DNA of 64,000 nt from positions 744,001 to 808,000 of the forward strand of contig CAJNAR010000168.1 of NCBI GenBank assembly GCA_905220665.1, written 5' to 3'. Below, piece by piece: positions 34,601-45,471 of this stretch; position 1 is the stretch's first letter; each line of letters starts with the position of its first letter. Under the pieces are notes generated by a model. The model worked only from the letters and a program-made list of their open reading frames with translations. It had not been told where the DNA came from and did no database searches. The position numbers and the translations under genes were made by a program. The stretch comes from Albugo candida. Taxonomy: Eukaryota; Oomycota; Peronosporomycetes; Albuginales; Albuginaceae.

Positions 34601-35482
34601 CTGATTCCACATTATGAGCTTCATCGAATATTAAGATGGCGTTTTCAATCGAAATCCCAAGTGAAGTTCGAGCGATTGGGTCTGTAAGGTAGTTGTACGG
34701 TACAAATATGATATTTGCGACTTGAAGCATGTTACGGCTTGTGTAAAATGGGCAAATCTTCGAAAAAATCACTCAAAACTTTGCAAAGCCGAGAATTATA
34801 ATCAAGATTTGCTCTATACCGACTTCTCTTTCTGATGGCTAACCAATTCTTCAATATCTAAAATCGGAAGTGGTTCGTTTGACGTAATGCGAACAGATCG
34901 GTCAAATCCTTGCTTATATTTGCAGCTACGACAAAACTCTGTGATAAATATCACTGAAATGAGCGAGACATATGAACCTGTTATTCTTTATTAGACTTCT
35001 ACACGCGAGATTTTGCTTTGTGCCGCGTAATGCTGAGACTTTATCGTGCACACAAAAATGCTCCCGGGACCCCAATATTGCAATTTGTGGTTTATAACGC
35101 GTTTTTCGAAGTTCATGTATCACTTGCTGGAGTTGAGAATGCGTTCTAGAAGAATAAATAATTCGCGGGGTCTCTATTTCGTTATTGCGATTAATTTCTG
35201 AATGGTGACGGCACCAGGACAAGACTGCACACAAAAGGCAAAGTGTCTGGCCATAATAGTATAGGACATGAATGTTGCAGAGATGACAAAATGATCATCC
35301 AAGCGTACCTTTCCGGTGCCTGTGGGGCTTTCTAGAATCGCATTCTGCTTTGTATTTAGCGAATGAATAATCTTTTCCATATATATCAGCTGAGATTCAT
35401 ATGGCTCGAATGGAAAATCCACTGAGAGATCGCATATTTTGATCTCTTTCCATTTCAATGCTTTATCAGTGATTTTGCGCAT
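31640..35482 (-). CDS. RTEL1: RTEL1-type DNA helicase
   Basis: Thirteen exons join in frame to 1,060 residues: 35482..35309, 35246..34997, 34953..34820, 34757..34467, 34422..34355, 34299..34080, 34024..33981, 33925..33782, 33715..33271, 33212..33072, 33015..32556, 32502..31823, 31771..31640. RTEL1 is a Fe-S superfamily 2 helicase that unwinds T-loops and D-loops and limits recombination. Seen in order: [11 protein letters not shown], Walker A SPTGTGKT (split by intron 1), [23 protein letters not shown] and further Cys of the iron-sulfur cluster, [26 protein letters not shown], and [17 protein letters not shown] harmonin-like helical region (about 810-880) and a C-terminal RING ([19 protein letters not shown]) complete the RTEL1 architecture. 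Intron 34996..34954 has an odd GTCTAA donor. Only 66 bp separate its ATG from the next gene. Confidence 0.88.
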
Positions 35483-35548
35483 TATCCATCCGTTATCACT
35501 AATTCGATGTACAGGAACCTCAATTGCGTGATTTATTAGGATGCCAAA
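35483..35548. promoter_or_regulatory. 66-bp divergent promoter, RTEL1 / LYR-TPR
   Basis: Only 66 bp separate two divergent start codons, so 5' UTRs and core promoters must overlap or be very short. I see an AT-rich stretch but no clear TATA. Confidence 0.5.
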
Positions 35549-36513
35549 ATGCCAGGGTCGAAAGTGGTTTTGGTGCTCTTCCGAAGCTTGTTACGCAACG
35601 CAAAAATATTGGATCGATTTCGTGCTTTTAAGGTAATAGGGAAGCATCGTAAGGCATTGGGTATCTATTCATTCCGTTATCACAGGCAACACTACCACAC
35701 CAAATTGTTTGGGGGCCAAAAGAGCACCGCAAATCACGCGACATCTATGGCCAGGATATCTCTTGTGTTGGACTGATACAAAGCGAGTTTCGCATTTCTA
35801 GTACTATGCAATATCTTGATCATGGGATTGATCAATGTATACTGATCAACAGAGCAATCTCTGAGCGTGTACATTTACTACATGGCCAAGACAATCGAGT
35901 TCTCTGTCTTAAAGCATCTTTCGAGCACGTTTCATTTACAGAAGCTTACGATCGTCTTCGAACACGGAATCGAGATGCGAGAAAAATTATACGATTGGAT
36001 CAAGCGATTGAATTGCTTACAAGTGCATCGGAATTGTTAGCAAACCAGACTTTGGAAGAAAGACAGCGATCTCGCTTGGCAAAGTCGTACTACATTCAGG
36101 CGAATCATTTGTATGAAACAGCGGATGCTCATGCATACTTAGGCTGGATGCACTACTTGAATAATGAATCTGATCTGGCTGAAGCGCATTGTTTACGTGC
36201 AATAGAGCTTGATCCTGACTTTGGAAACTCTTACAACGATCTGGGGCTTATTCGATTGCATCAGGGTCAAGAGACTGCAGCCATTGATCTTTTTGAAAAA
36301 GCCAAACAATCGCCAAGATACGCGCTTCGTCACTTTCCAAATTTGAATCTAGCGGCTCTATACCTTCGACACAATCGTGTTAAATTAGCCTTACATGAGT
36401 ACATTTGTGCCTTACATTGGATGGGGCCTGTTGAGGGAAGGACAATACGGAAAATCATATCTGATATGAGCGCTGTTCTTGTAAACAGGAATGTCATCAT
36501 CGGGGATCGATAG
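35549..36513 (+). CDS. LYR-like motif plus TPR protein
   Basis: Two exons (35549..35632 and 35686..36513; 53-bp intron) encode 303 residues. Exon 1 begins [19 protein letters not shown]; the LFRSLLR sequence resembles the LYR motif of mitochondrial complex-assembly factors, here with Phe for Tyr. The rest contains tetratricopeptide helices, best seen at about 170-240 ([21 protein letters not shown], then [24 protein letters not shown]) with a further helix pair to about 280. No signal peptide is seen. The LYR family is known for binding acyl-carrier protein and iron-sulfur transfer factors in mitochondria; whether this short motif works that way is inference. It is divergent from RTEL1. Confidence 0.65.
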
Positions 36514-36801
36514 TTTAGCTCCAGGAAAATGGAATCCATCAAAATTTTGATCATCGGATATGATGATCAGATTCTACTACTTTGCTTTTAGCGATTCACT
36601 TGTTCTTACGTATGAAACTGACATTTCGATGACAAGCTCCTGCTTGACCCTCATCTATATCCGCATACATAAAACGTGTAGTCTCGTAGTCAACATAAGA
36701 CTCTTGCTTTTGCTTGCGCGGTAAAGTCAGCTGAGAGTAATTAAGTGGTTTCGAGGAAGATCAAACGATAAAAGGTCGTTTTGAGCGTGCAGCAATTCGG
36801 G

Positions 36802-37740
36802 ATGGGTCCGTCGGACACTTTGGGTATGCATTATAACTCTGACATCATTTTGAGCAGACGTTAGAGATTTGAAGGCTGGGCCACTAACTCGAGTGTGCCA
36901 TGTTTGCGGTCGGCAATACGGTCTCTCATCATTCGACATACATCTCAAGCAATGCAAAAAGTTGTGGATCGCCCAGGTGCATAGTAATGTTTATGGTGGT
37001 AACGTTTTATCTTATACGAATTTTATAGGAGGAACTCAAGCCAAGGGGAGAACGAAAACCGCTTCCAAAGACACCTCCAAAAGCAGGTGGCGCTAGGGAG
37101 TTAGAGTCAGATCCTTCTGGTTCCAAACCAATGACAAGGGATGAAGTCGAAGCAATGAACAAAGCTGCGTCAGAAGCGTATAATGTGCATGGTATGGAAA
37201 AGTGCGAGAATTGTGGTCGCACTTTTGCAGAAGGACGACTGGCGATACACAGCAAAAGTTGCCGACCTGGAAATGTTGCAAAGAAAATTGATGACGGGGC
37301 TCAACCGCGAAACAAGGCCGAAGTTGTTGATTACGGTCGGGTCAAGACACTCGGCAACAAGACTGAAGCAACAAAAGATCCTCCAAAACCTTTGCTTGTG
37401 CGTTATCTGCATATAATTTATGGTATATTGTAATCTTTCTTTTTCCTAGAAATCACCTCCAACGACTCGTCCATCAACTCCTAGTAGCCCACCATCCAAA
37501 GATAATCGGAATGCGGTTAAACCGCTATCCGGGAATCTTGCCAGTAATCGAAAGCAAACACCGACTCAAATACAGCTATCCATGCAATCGTCACTTGCAA
37601 TAGACTCAACGGAATCCGACGCAGGGTTGCTGAATCTTATTCATTCAAATCTCGATAAATGGGAAGCTACTACCTTGAACACGCTGCAAGAAATCAGAGC
37701 ACTGAAGCAAATTATCTCATCTAAAGGGAACGCGCAATAA
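36802..37740 (+). CDS. ZC2HC1-type C2HC zinc-finger protein
   Basis: Four exons (36802..36823, 36858..36976, 37029..37397, 37450..37740) join to 266 residues; the first intron is only 34 bp, with CTGAC before its AG. Two C2HC zinc fingers are visible: CHVCGRQYGLSSFDIHLKQC near residue 20 and CENCGRTFAEGRLAIHSKSC near 115. The joined sequence between them, KLWIAQEELKPRGERKPLP, matches the typical linker of the ZC2HC1 (FAM164) family and confirms the splice. The remainder is Pro/Ser-rich and basic. These proteins are often cytoskeleton- or cilium-associated in other eukaryotes; no reaction is known. Confidence 0.8.
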
Positions 37741-37804
37741 TGCTTCTTTCGGTAAATATAGCAATTGAGATAGTACATATAGCCAAGTCTTGAGCGTTGC
37801 ATAC

Positions 37805-38250
37805 CTACAAGCGCGTGAGATTTGTGGGACTTGTGCTCATCAGAAAAGGTACCCGGACTATAATCATGCTGCTTATCTGCAGCTCGGAGAAATTGCTTAA
37901 ACCTTGCGTCTCAAATAAAAAGCTGTTGATTGAATCAACAGCCTCGATATTGCTCTCATACGGGATCCATGAATAAACACCCGGCATTTCACACATCGAG
38001 TATCTGTTGCATTTATACTTTTTCAAAATTTCATCGCTACGAATTGCATCTGTGCACAATGTGTACGTGGCCAAGCACGCATAGCTCGAGTTGGAAGCAA
38101 ACCGCTAAATGCAAGATTGTTCTTCCAGAATACCAATAGCGAATCACCGTCTAGGATTTGACCCGTACTGAAGTGTGAAGCGTGCAATGATGTAATGTCA
38201 TCGTGGACTTTTCTTCTACAAAAACAACTTTTCGCACAGGAACCGGTTAG
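37805..38250 (-). CDS. Unrecognised spliced or frameshifted reading frames
   Basis: Two overlapping minus-strand frames both look coding. One runs from about 38340 to 38040 (motifs HASHFSTGQILDGDSL, FSGLLPTRAMRAW). The other covers 38112 to 37805 (YACLATYTLCTD, KYKCNRYSMCEMPGVYSW), opening after a strong ATTTAG acceptor. A join starting at ATG 38204 with a 64-bp intron (GTACGG donor) reads cleanly into the second frame. I cannot choose between a short spliced gene and a broken one, and I recognise no family. Several Cys residues (about 37-60 of the joined product) are the only feature. Confidence 0.3.
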
Positions 38251-38324
38251 TGACAGTTTTTTCTTTATGAAATCATAGTAAAAATATCGAAGGATCGCTC
38301 CAAGAAAATCAGATTCAGATACAA

Positions 38325-39377
38325 ATGCCGTGCCTTCTTAACCAATGCGACATATTTCAGGAAGCGACACGCCTGATAGCTGCAATAGCCGGTGTGTACG
38401 CCTACCACTTCCTATGGGATACGATTGTGTTCAAACCGTTTGTACGCCATATGAATCGTTTACAATATGTGCAAAATAAGAATGTCGACAAATTACGCGA
38501 ATCTTTATGGAAAAATGCTGCAGTTGGTACTTTTTTCCTCCTGGGCTATCATGTTGGTGCGAGTGAAAACTGGTGGATGAATCGGAACGCGTATTTTAGT
38601 GACTGGCCTTATCATACACCCGAGAACCTTCGATGGTACTACAGAATTTATTTTGGTTACTGGCTGCAAAGTATCGACTTTCTTCTCAACCTCACGAATC
38701 ATCACTATAGTGTCAAGCGTAGAGACAATGCAGAAATGATCGTTCATCATGTGACCACTATAACACTGATGATGTCCTCGTACGCATTCGATTTCACCCG
38801 AATTGGCCTTTGTGCACTTATCATACACGACGTGAACGACCTTCTTCTTGAAAGTGGTACGTATTTCACATCACTATTTATGTTTCATAACTGACCTTCA
38901 TCCAATGAGCCAGCAAAAATGCTCGTGTATATGAGCTACGTCAACCTGGCAAATGTTGTGTTCGCTGTCTTTGCTATCGGTTGGTATGGGCTACGACTTG
39001 GTGTATATCCTTACTATATCATAAGCCCGGCGTATTCAAACATGTATGATGCCGTCATGAATTCTCCAGCAGGGGGAACAGCACGGTACTGGGTTTGGTT
39101 TGGTAATGTAGCCCTTTTAGCAATCGTATTGGTTTTAAATATATACTGGGCAACCCTTATTACCAAAATGGTATTTGCAGGGCTCGGTTCAAAGAGGCTC
39201 CATAAAGATATCCGCAGCGATTCTGAAGAGGAAAATGTCGAAATGCGGGAAAAGTCTTCATCAGCCGCAGAAGGCGTGGATCCAGCGACCGAACTGCTGG
39301 CGGAAGTAAGGAATGCCAAGTTGGCAGAGTCGACTTACAAAAGACGCTTGGATAAGAATGCGCGCATCGAAGAATAG
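38325..39377 (+). CDS. Ceramide synthase (LAG1/TLC domain)
   Basis: Two exons (38325..38856 and 38914..39377; 57-bp intron) encode 331 residues. The TLC/Lag1p region is clear: the motif with the paired catalytic histidines, MIVHHVTTITLMMSSY, followed by GLCALIIHDVNDLLLESAKM, continuous only after splicing. Five or more hydrophobic segments fit a multi-pass ER membrane protein. Ceramide synthases acylate sphingoid bases with fatty acyl-CoA. There is no Hox-like domain at the N-terminus. The C-terminus is charged (RSDSEEENVEMRE) and lacks an obvious dilysine signal. Start is the first ATG. Confidence 0.92.
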
Positions 39378-39869
39378 TGTGCTAAGTGAGTTGAGATGTT
39401 AACACCTTAAGACTTTGCAGTATCTTTATGATAATACATCTTATTTCTACACACGGAGTATGATCAAGTCTGTTCCTAAGAGTTACTTGGCCAAATAGCC
39501 CCATGATTATAACAGAACGCATCTACTTATATAGAAATGTCATTGATTGATGTGCTTTTTTTTGGTAGACCGTCTTCCGAGCGAGCTTTAACTTCGTCAA
39601 AAGCTTGTATAATTGTGTCTTTAAAGGTTATTGTATGCTCAATAGATTTACTTATGAATCAAACAGGACCCACTACTTTCTGATACAGCGATACCGACTA
39701 TTCTGCTCTATAAATGCGCTAATGAAATGCTCCGTAGCTTTTGTCTACCAGATTTAGGCTCAGTATTAAGACAATCCACTCACAGTGGTAGAACGATGTT
39801 TACTAATGCAGTATTACGATATTGCTCAATGTTCAACATAAAGGATACGCGTACAGATATAAGGTCGTA
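39378..39869. other. Convergent spacer, 492 bp
   Basis: This AT-rich spacer separates the ceramide synthase 3' end from the 3' end of the secreted protein gene. I see no gene in it. Confidence 0.6.
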
Positions 39870-40352
39870 CTAGCAGTAGAAAAAATCGCCGAGCGCTTGT
39901 CCGTAGCCACATTTAGTTGAGTACACTTGTGGGCCAAAACGACGCCAGTACCAAAGCGGGTACCGATATCCATAAAGATAGCCAAAGCGAGGATGGTTAT
40001 AGCGGAAGCGAATACGATATGCTGGCACAAATCCTTGGTGTTGTGACACACTTCCATCGTTGTTTTGGATTTCCCGGGGAAGTCTGAGAGCGTCTCTGTC
40101 ATTCAAAAGCAACACAATCCCAGCTGGCACTTGCTCGGCAAACTCCTCTTCTTTGATGACATCGTTTCTCCGAATAGCCAAGTTATTACCGATCAGTGTG
40201 ATATTGTTGTGCTGTAAAACTTTGTTCTTGACCGTTACTGAGGACGAATTTTTCAAGATTGTTGTTCCTGCCACATTGACATCGCCCTTTAAACAATCTG
40301 CCAGACCGAGTGCGAGAGAGAATATGATTGAGAGAAAAAAAAATATCTTCAT
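39870..40352 (-). CDS. Small secreted Tyr/Arg-rich protein (candidate effector)
   Basis: From ATG 40352 the frame gives 160 residues beginning with a good signal peptide (MKIFFFLSIIFSLALGLA, cleavage likely before DC). An in-frame ATG upstream at 40457 would bury the signal, so I prefer the later start. The mature part has a polar middle and a C-terminal third very rich in Tyr, Arg, Phe and Trp (YRIRFRYNHPRFGYLYG, YPLWYWRRFG), with two Cys near the end. I see no RxLR-type or LFLAK motif, no CHxC arrangement, and no known domain. Secreted proteins of this size are often host-interaction factors in oomycetes; that role is only inferred. Confidence 0.55.
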   Translation of the reverse strand: MKIFFFLSIIFSLALGLADCLKGDVNVAGTTILKNSSSVTVKNKVLQHNNITLIGNNLAIRRNDVIKEEEFAEQVPAGIVLLLNDRDALRLPREIQNNDGSVSQHQGFVPAYRIRFRYNHPRFGYLYGYRYPLWYWRRFGPQVYSTKCGYGQALGDFFYC

Positions 40353-40898
40353 GGCTGCTAGTACTTCTTGTTGTCCTCTAGCCAAAACCGAAAGTGAGAA
40401 TAATTGCTGGTAGTACACATTGATCCACCGGACTTTTCTGACATTTGACATTTCCATTCAATTCTTGAGATCATTCCTAGAATATGATTGAATGATTCTG
40501 GGTCAGTTTCTGAGTGTAAGAGCATCCGTATGGGTATACATCGACTGACAGGATGATGCGAGAGCCACAACGGTAAAATCGATGTACAATTTTACTACTC
40601 GTCCTTACTCGTAGTATCACTGAGCCAATGTTTTAGTTGAAGCACAAAAATGGCTGCTAGCTATGTTGAATTTTATATGCAAACGTATACTGAGCGAGAA
40701 AGATTCCCTCAGGCATCAGGAAAGCTCGATGTCCTGCTGCGTAAACATATGTGACAGTCAATGACTAGTCAGAGCTTTCTTTGCTATACTTTGAGCAGCA
40801 ACATCAAAAAGGCCTGGTTTACAATCTCGACTTACAAGTGTAAGCCAAGAAACATCCGCCTCGTTTTTTCACTAGAATACTGAACTACCACTAAGGGC

Positions 40899-41167
40899 TT
40901 ATTCAAACCGCACCTGAATTGAGGTGTTGTGGGGGGCTAGCAATGTAAAAAAAGATGATCTTACTTTCTCTCGGACATACATATCATTATACCAAGCCCG
41001 TGCAAGTCTGTCGAAGATCGTCAAATGTGTCAGCTTGGTACGTGAATTAACGCGCGAGTCAGACACCAACAGCTCCTGAGAGCTATGAGAAGTCAATCAG
41101 TGATACAATCGTGAGACTTACCGCCTGATTAGATTCTGACGCGAGTTGTTTTTAGGGCTCACAAAAC
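40899..41167 (-). CDS. Possible spliced gene fragment
   Basis: A minus-strand frame ending at 40899 (with the segment LTHLTIFDRLARAWYNDMY) is preceded by a consensus intron: a GTAAGT donor and CATAG acceptor, 39 bp, between about 41129 and 41091. The upstream exon stays open back to a CAGTAG at 41168. No start codon or family could be assigned. A second possible intron of 28 bp near 40950 is too short to trust. Confidence 0.25.
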
Positions 41168-41229
41168 TGATGAAATTCAGCTACTGAGTTTCTGCTGTGA
41201 ATCATTAAATTCTAGTAAACCGCTGAACT

Positions 41230-41242
41230 CATATATATAAAA
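41230..41242. promoter_or_regulatory. TATA-box-like element
   Basis: The sequence CATATATATAAAA is a strong, almost symmetric TATA motif. It sits about 30 bp upstream of an ATG at 41271 on the plus strand, and also upstream of the minus-strand frame ending at 40899. Confidence 0.35.
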
Positions 41243-41514
41243 TCCGTGCTTGTTGCAACGACCACCGACAATGAAATACTTGTGATGAATTTCTATTTTC
41301 TCGTCATCGACCTCGTGGACGAGATTCTACTTACCTAAGCCGACCAAAAACTTTCGACCAGCGGCAGTCAGCAAGCATACATATGTTTCTGAGTGAAAAT
41401 ATCTGGCACACATGTGCTTCACTGCTCGATTCTCGCAATCGCCGCAGCTCCCGCTTTGAGCAATTACGGTGTTAGCAACGTCATTGATGCAAGTCAGCCT
41501 GTGTTTGCGAGCAG

Positions 41515-41991
41515 ATGCCCTTTTTCGCAGAAACCACAGAATTTCTGGGAAAAATTTACGATGAATGTCCGTGTAGTGCAAGTGATAGACTGGCTAATAT
41601 GTGCTTGGATATCATCGAAGAATCGGGCGTATTATTTAGCATTCTCCAATTCGCTCGAAAATTTTCTGTTCCGAAAAAATTCTACGCGTTGGCTTTGACG
41701 CTGCTGTATCATAACGTTCCCATGTGCTCTCCCTTGTGTGACCAACCAGTTTTTTATTCAAGATATCCAATTGAGAAAACTTGTGACAAAAAGGTTGCTG
41801 TTATACGGGTATCATCGAGAATACACCAGGGTCGCATTTTCACTTCGGATCTTGGTCGTGATATCCACACGCGGTGGTGGAGCTTGAAATATACTAGTTT
41901 TCGATATTTTGTTTGCTGTTCTAATTGTTTCATTTACTACATACTAATTTTCGATATTTTCACTAGTAAAGAGCACATTTTAAGCACTTGA
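41515..41991 (+). CDS. Unrecognised Cys-containing reading frame
   Basis: A 159-codon open frame with DECPCSASDRLANMCLDII and MCSPLCDQP segments. An adjacent frame just upstream (about 41393-41510) has an alternating hydrophobic stretch (VLHCSILAIAAAPALS) like a signal peptide but no ATG of its own. A missing small exon could join the two into a secreted protein, but I could not find junctions that keep the frame. No family recognised. Confidence 0.25.
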   Translation: MPFFAETTEFLGKIYDECPCSASDRLANMCLDIIEESGVLFSILQFARKFSVPKKFYALALTLLYHNVPMCSPLCDQPVFYSRYPIEKTCDKKVAVIRVSSRIHQGRIFTSDLGRDIHTRWWSLKYTSFRYFVCCSNCFIYYILIFDIFTSKEHILST

Positions 41992-44294
41992 ATGCGTGAA
42001 CAATCGCTATTCCATTAATACGCTGGGCTCTATAAGCGATCCTCTTCTTCGAACCTTGTGCTCGGTCATGTCGACTAAAAATGCTTCTTTGAATTAGCAA
42101 TCAAGATCAAAAGATTAGTAAGTGTGCAATGCGATGAAGTGAAGTAAATTCTGGGTGCGCTCAGCATGGCTCAGTAAACTCGTTACTCTTCCCTTCAAGT
42201 CTCACGAAAACAATGAAGCCTAATTATTGAATTCCCATGGTCATAAGCCTCAAATTTTAGAGCAACGTGCATAAACACGTATGACCACATACTCTATCGT
42301 GATATAGTGATGATAAAAAGTCAGCACAGCAGCGCCCTCGATGTGGTAAAACACGAAAGCCAGATCCGTCAAGAATTTTAGATTATATAAATCAGAAGCC
42401 AGCACGAAGGATAGCTAGTCACAGACATCATGACCTTAAAAGTTCCTCATTTCAATCTGGTTGAAAGGTACAACTCAGGCACCTTTGACAGAATTCCTAC
42501 TCATACTTATACCCTGGAATAAAATCTGTTAAGTAGGCTTTTTCGAGTTGTCTGAGCTGAACTATAGTTCATACCCAGAAAAATCCAAACATGATGATGC
42601 CTTTCAGCTGCTGATAGTTCGAATCTAACATTATCCAGGACCATCTTTAGTATTTGCCGATTAAATATCGTGCTCTCTCAGAGATGCAACATAGAGTCGC
42701 ATACTTTGAAAAAGATTCCTCGTGGTCGTTGAGCTGCGTGCATGATAACTTCACTCATGAGAGCTTGATATAGTTTGTTCTAAACACATATAAGTACCAA
42801 GCAGAGCGAGCAACCAAAAGCGGGGAGGTAATGGAGCCGAACATGCTGATGTCGCCAGAATACCGTTTTTATGAACTTCACTGCTCAGATTTGTGATATG
42901 ATCTGAAGAGCAGTATAGCTTCTCGTCAACGACGGTCGCGATCTTTACAAGTCATGAAGATCACCTCATTTATGACCGGATAAGGTAGAGTGGTCGTCCT
43001 GTCTAGAGATATTGAACTATATCACGCCAATACACCTTGTACAAGATCGGGACTTGAGCAGACACTCTATCAAATAGCTACTACTTCCTTCCAAGTACAG
43101 GGCTATAAACTGCTTTACAGGAATTTTACGCTCTGCGCAGTCGACCTTATAGCCTGTGAGCACATTTATCTCATTTATTCGCTATCAGGTCAAGTGCCAT
43201 CGATGTTGTCAGACTGCAAAGACCCCCTGAATCCTCCGTATTTTTGTAGAAGTCTTAATTGAAGATGACTTGCTGCAAATCTGCATAAACGAGTTTAGAA
43301 CCTTGTTTATTTTGATACCGTTGTCTGAAGTCATCTCTTAATATATATCTCCGAGCTTGCAGTCGATTTCGGTATGCATTTATGCATCGAGTTTTTCGCA
43401 TCGTTGAGTCTTGATATCTATAAGGCGTTGATCCATCCGCTTTACCTGTTATCGATTTTTCGTTTCCTCATCTCTTTACAGAGTAGCAGCACCACGGCTT
43501 TACCCTTCGTGTTACGATACTTCATTGGCTCATTAAGTTTTATTTCAGCTTATGTGCCTCAATATAAAGTTTTTGACAGCAGAACTGAAGCTCAATTTTG
43601 ATACAAGAGCGACACGTCTCATTTCACAACACTAACGAGCCAGCCTTTGTACCATAGCATTTCAAGTAATTTGATTGAGAGCTCCAATTTTTACCAAGTT
43701 TCAATCAGCATTTTGTGGCTTGATAAAAAGCTCCTTTCGTTACTTAGCGATTGCAATGCGGCGCGCACTACAAACTGGAATTGATAGCAACGTCCTGCCT
43801 CTCACTATTGTTTTACTTTACTTACAGTCAGAATCCAAAGCCTTGCGAGGGTGATCGAAATCACCAGTATGCACTTCATCTACTGCAAGTCGCTCTACGA
43901 TTCATCGGGCTTCCATTCGCCTATTATCATTGTATTCGAATTCGAGCTGTTGCACGCGCTTCGCTGCCGAAACGAGACCGATAATTGTGTATCGCCACCA
44001 GATTGCCCCAAACTTCTTTGGAAACAAACATGGTTAGCGCAAATTGTGGTCTAAAGCGTCCAGGTATAAAACGTGTGCAGACACGATTGATTATCGGCAC
44101 GCCATATTCATGAAAAGCATAGTAAGGTAACCCTATTTCCAGCTTACCCATTATTTTTATCCTATTTATAATATCATATCTACTGTACGTGTACGGTGAT
44201 GGATGACAAATAAATTAGTAAATTGGCTACAAAGTAATAGAGAGCAGTCTGCAGTCCAGAGTCATAATAGCCTATACAAATTCCAACTACTCGA

Positions 44295-45169
44295 CTATAT
44301 AGTGGCACACGAAAAATTACAATACGAAGAATCGAATTTAGTTGGTTGATGATTTAGTGGAGGAGTAATGAAATTTCCATGAAGTGAAATGAAGCCAAAC
44401 CCGTACGTTTGTCTTTGAGTTGCTATTTTGGGTAGTTTACAAATAACCGTTTCGTGAGTCTTGGTGAGTGCAGCGCCAATGACCCATTTATTGTATACAT
44501 TGGAGTGAACGACCAAATAGCAACTTTCATTTCTGAGTCCCCGCACAAAATAATTCGGCTTTGATAGTGAATATAGGATATTCTTATTAGAAGGATGACT
44601 GGACTTGAATGTCGGAAGACTCAAGTTGGGGATTTTCTCACAAATGATTGAATCAGTCAATGACTGGATGTTTGAGAGACGACTGCATCTCTTAAAATGT
44701 TAAATACCCAACTTGGGAACGAGCTGTGAACATTTCGAAAGTCGAATTCGACCTTTTCTTTGGCGGAATAGCCACCAAATTCAATATTGTATGAAACACC
44801 TTCGAGACTCATCTGTTCCATATATTTCGATGGTACTTCGATATCGATCAAGCGATCCGACCACATACCTGGTGGAAGCACATGCATACCAGGTGGGCCT
44901 GGTCTATCAGCCCATTTGATAGAGATAAATCCAACTCCTTCATTCTCCAAGCCAGACTTTAACATTGTAAGGCTGAGGCTATGGAAGCCTCTTTGCAATG
45001 CCTCATGCTGGCTGAATGGGATGATTTGACTTTGCTCTTCTCCTCTAGGTTGGCCAAATCTCAAATTGCCTGCTAACATTACCTTCCAACAATGCGTGTT
45101 GTCGTCGTTTACAGGTGCGAGTCGGAGTTGCATGTATGACGCATTTGAATGACGGGATGCGGCATAAAG
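44295..45169 (-). CDS. Unrecognised two-exon protein, probably incomplete at 5' end
   Basis: Exons 45169..44708 and 44636..44295 join in phase across a 71-bp intron, giving at least 255 residues from ATG 45133. The upstream exon opens after a good TTTTGTAG acceptor at 45170, so further 5' exons are likely. The product is beta-rich with repeated aromatic and Gly positions (VGFISIKWADRPGPPGMHV, YNIEFGGYSAKEKVEFDF, and later YGFGFISLHGNF). I do not recognise the family; a carbohydrate-binding or lectin-like fold is one guess. The GFISIKW and GFISLHG similarity between exons could mean an internal repeat. Confidence 0.45.
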
Positions 45170-45471
45170 CTACAAAAGTTTCTCAACTGCCAGCATTGTT
45201 TGAGCTGGTAAATTTGAAAATGAATTTCAATTCCATCGGCTCCACTACATCACACAATGCAAAAGTGGGATGAAACCTTTTGGCAGCTGCATGTCAGATA
45301 CGCGGGCAACTTTAATGAGTGATTGTATTTGCGATTTTATCGAACAGGGGTAAGGTTAAGCACTGGGTACAAGCGATGATCGACCAATGCTTGTGCAGCA
45401 AAGTCAAAGCCGACGCTTCATTCTTCTGCAAAACTTGTTTAACGCAATATCCAATCAATTTTAGAGGTACG

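Larger units (their letters stand above)
40353..44294. other. Gene-poor interval with several coding-like fragments
   Basis: About 3.9 kb between the secreted protein and the next minus-strand gene. Two fragments are listed separately (40899-41167 and 41515-41991). Other short frames (42990..43262 plus, 43374..43601 plus, 43927..44151 minus) show no known motif. The last, with residues such as PYYAFHEYGVP and RFRPQFALTMF, is the most protein-like. The stretch 42000-42980 shows nothing I can name. Confidence 0.5.

Noticed and set aside
39870..40352. RxLR, LFLAK or CHxC effector classification
   Set aside because: None of these motifs is present after the signal peptide; only a general secreted-protein call is supported.
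40937..40964. Second intron in the minus-strand fragment at 41 kb
   Set aside because: GTAAGA and CTAG ends fit, but 28 bp is shorter than any other supported intron here.
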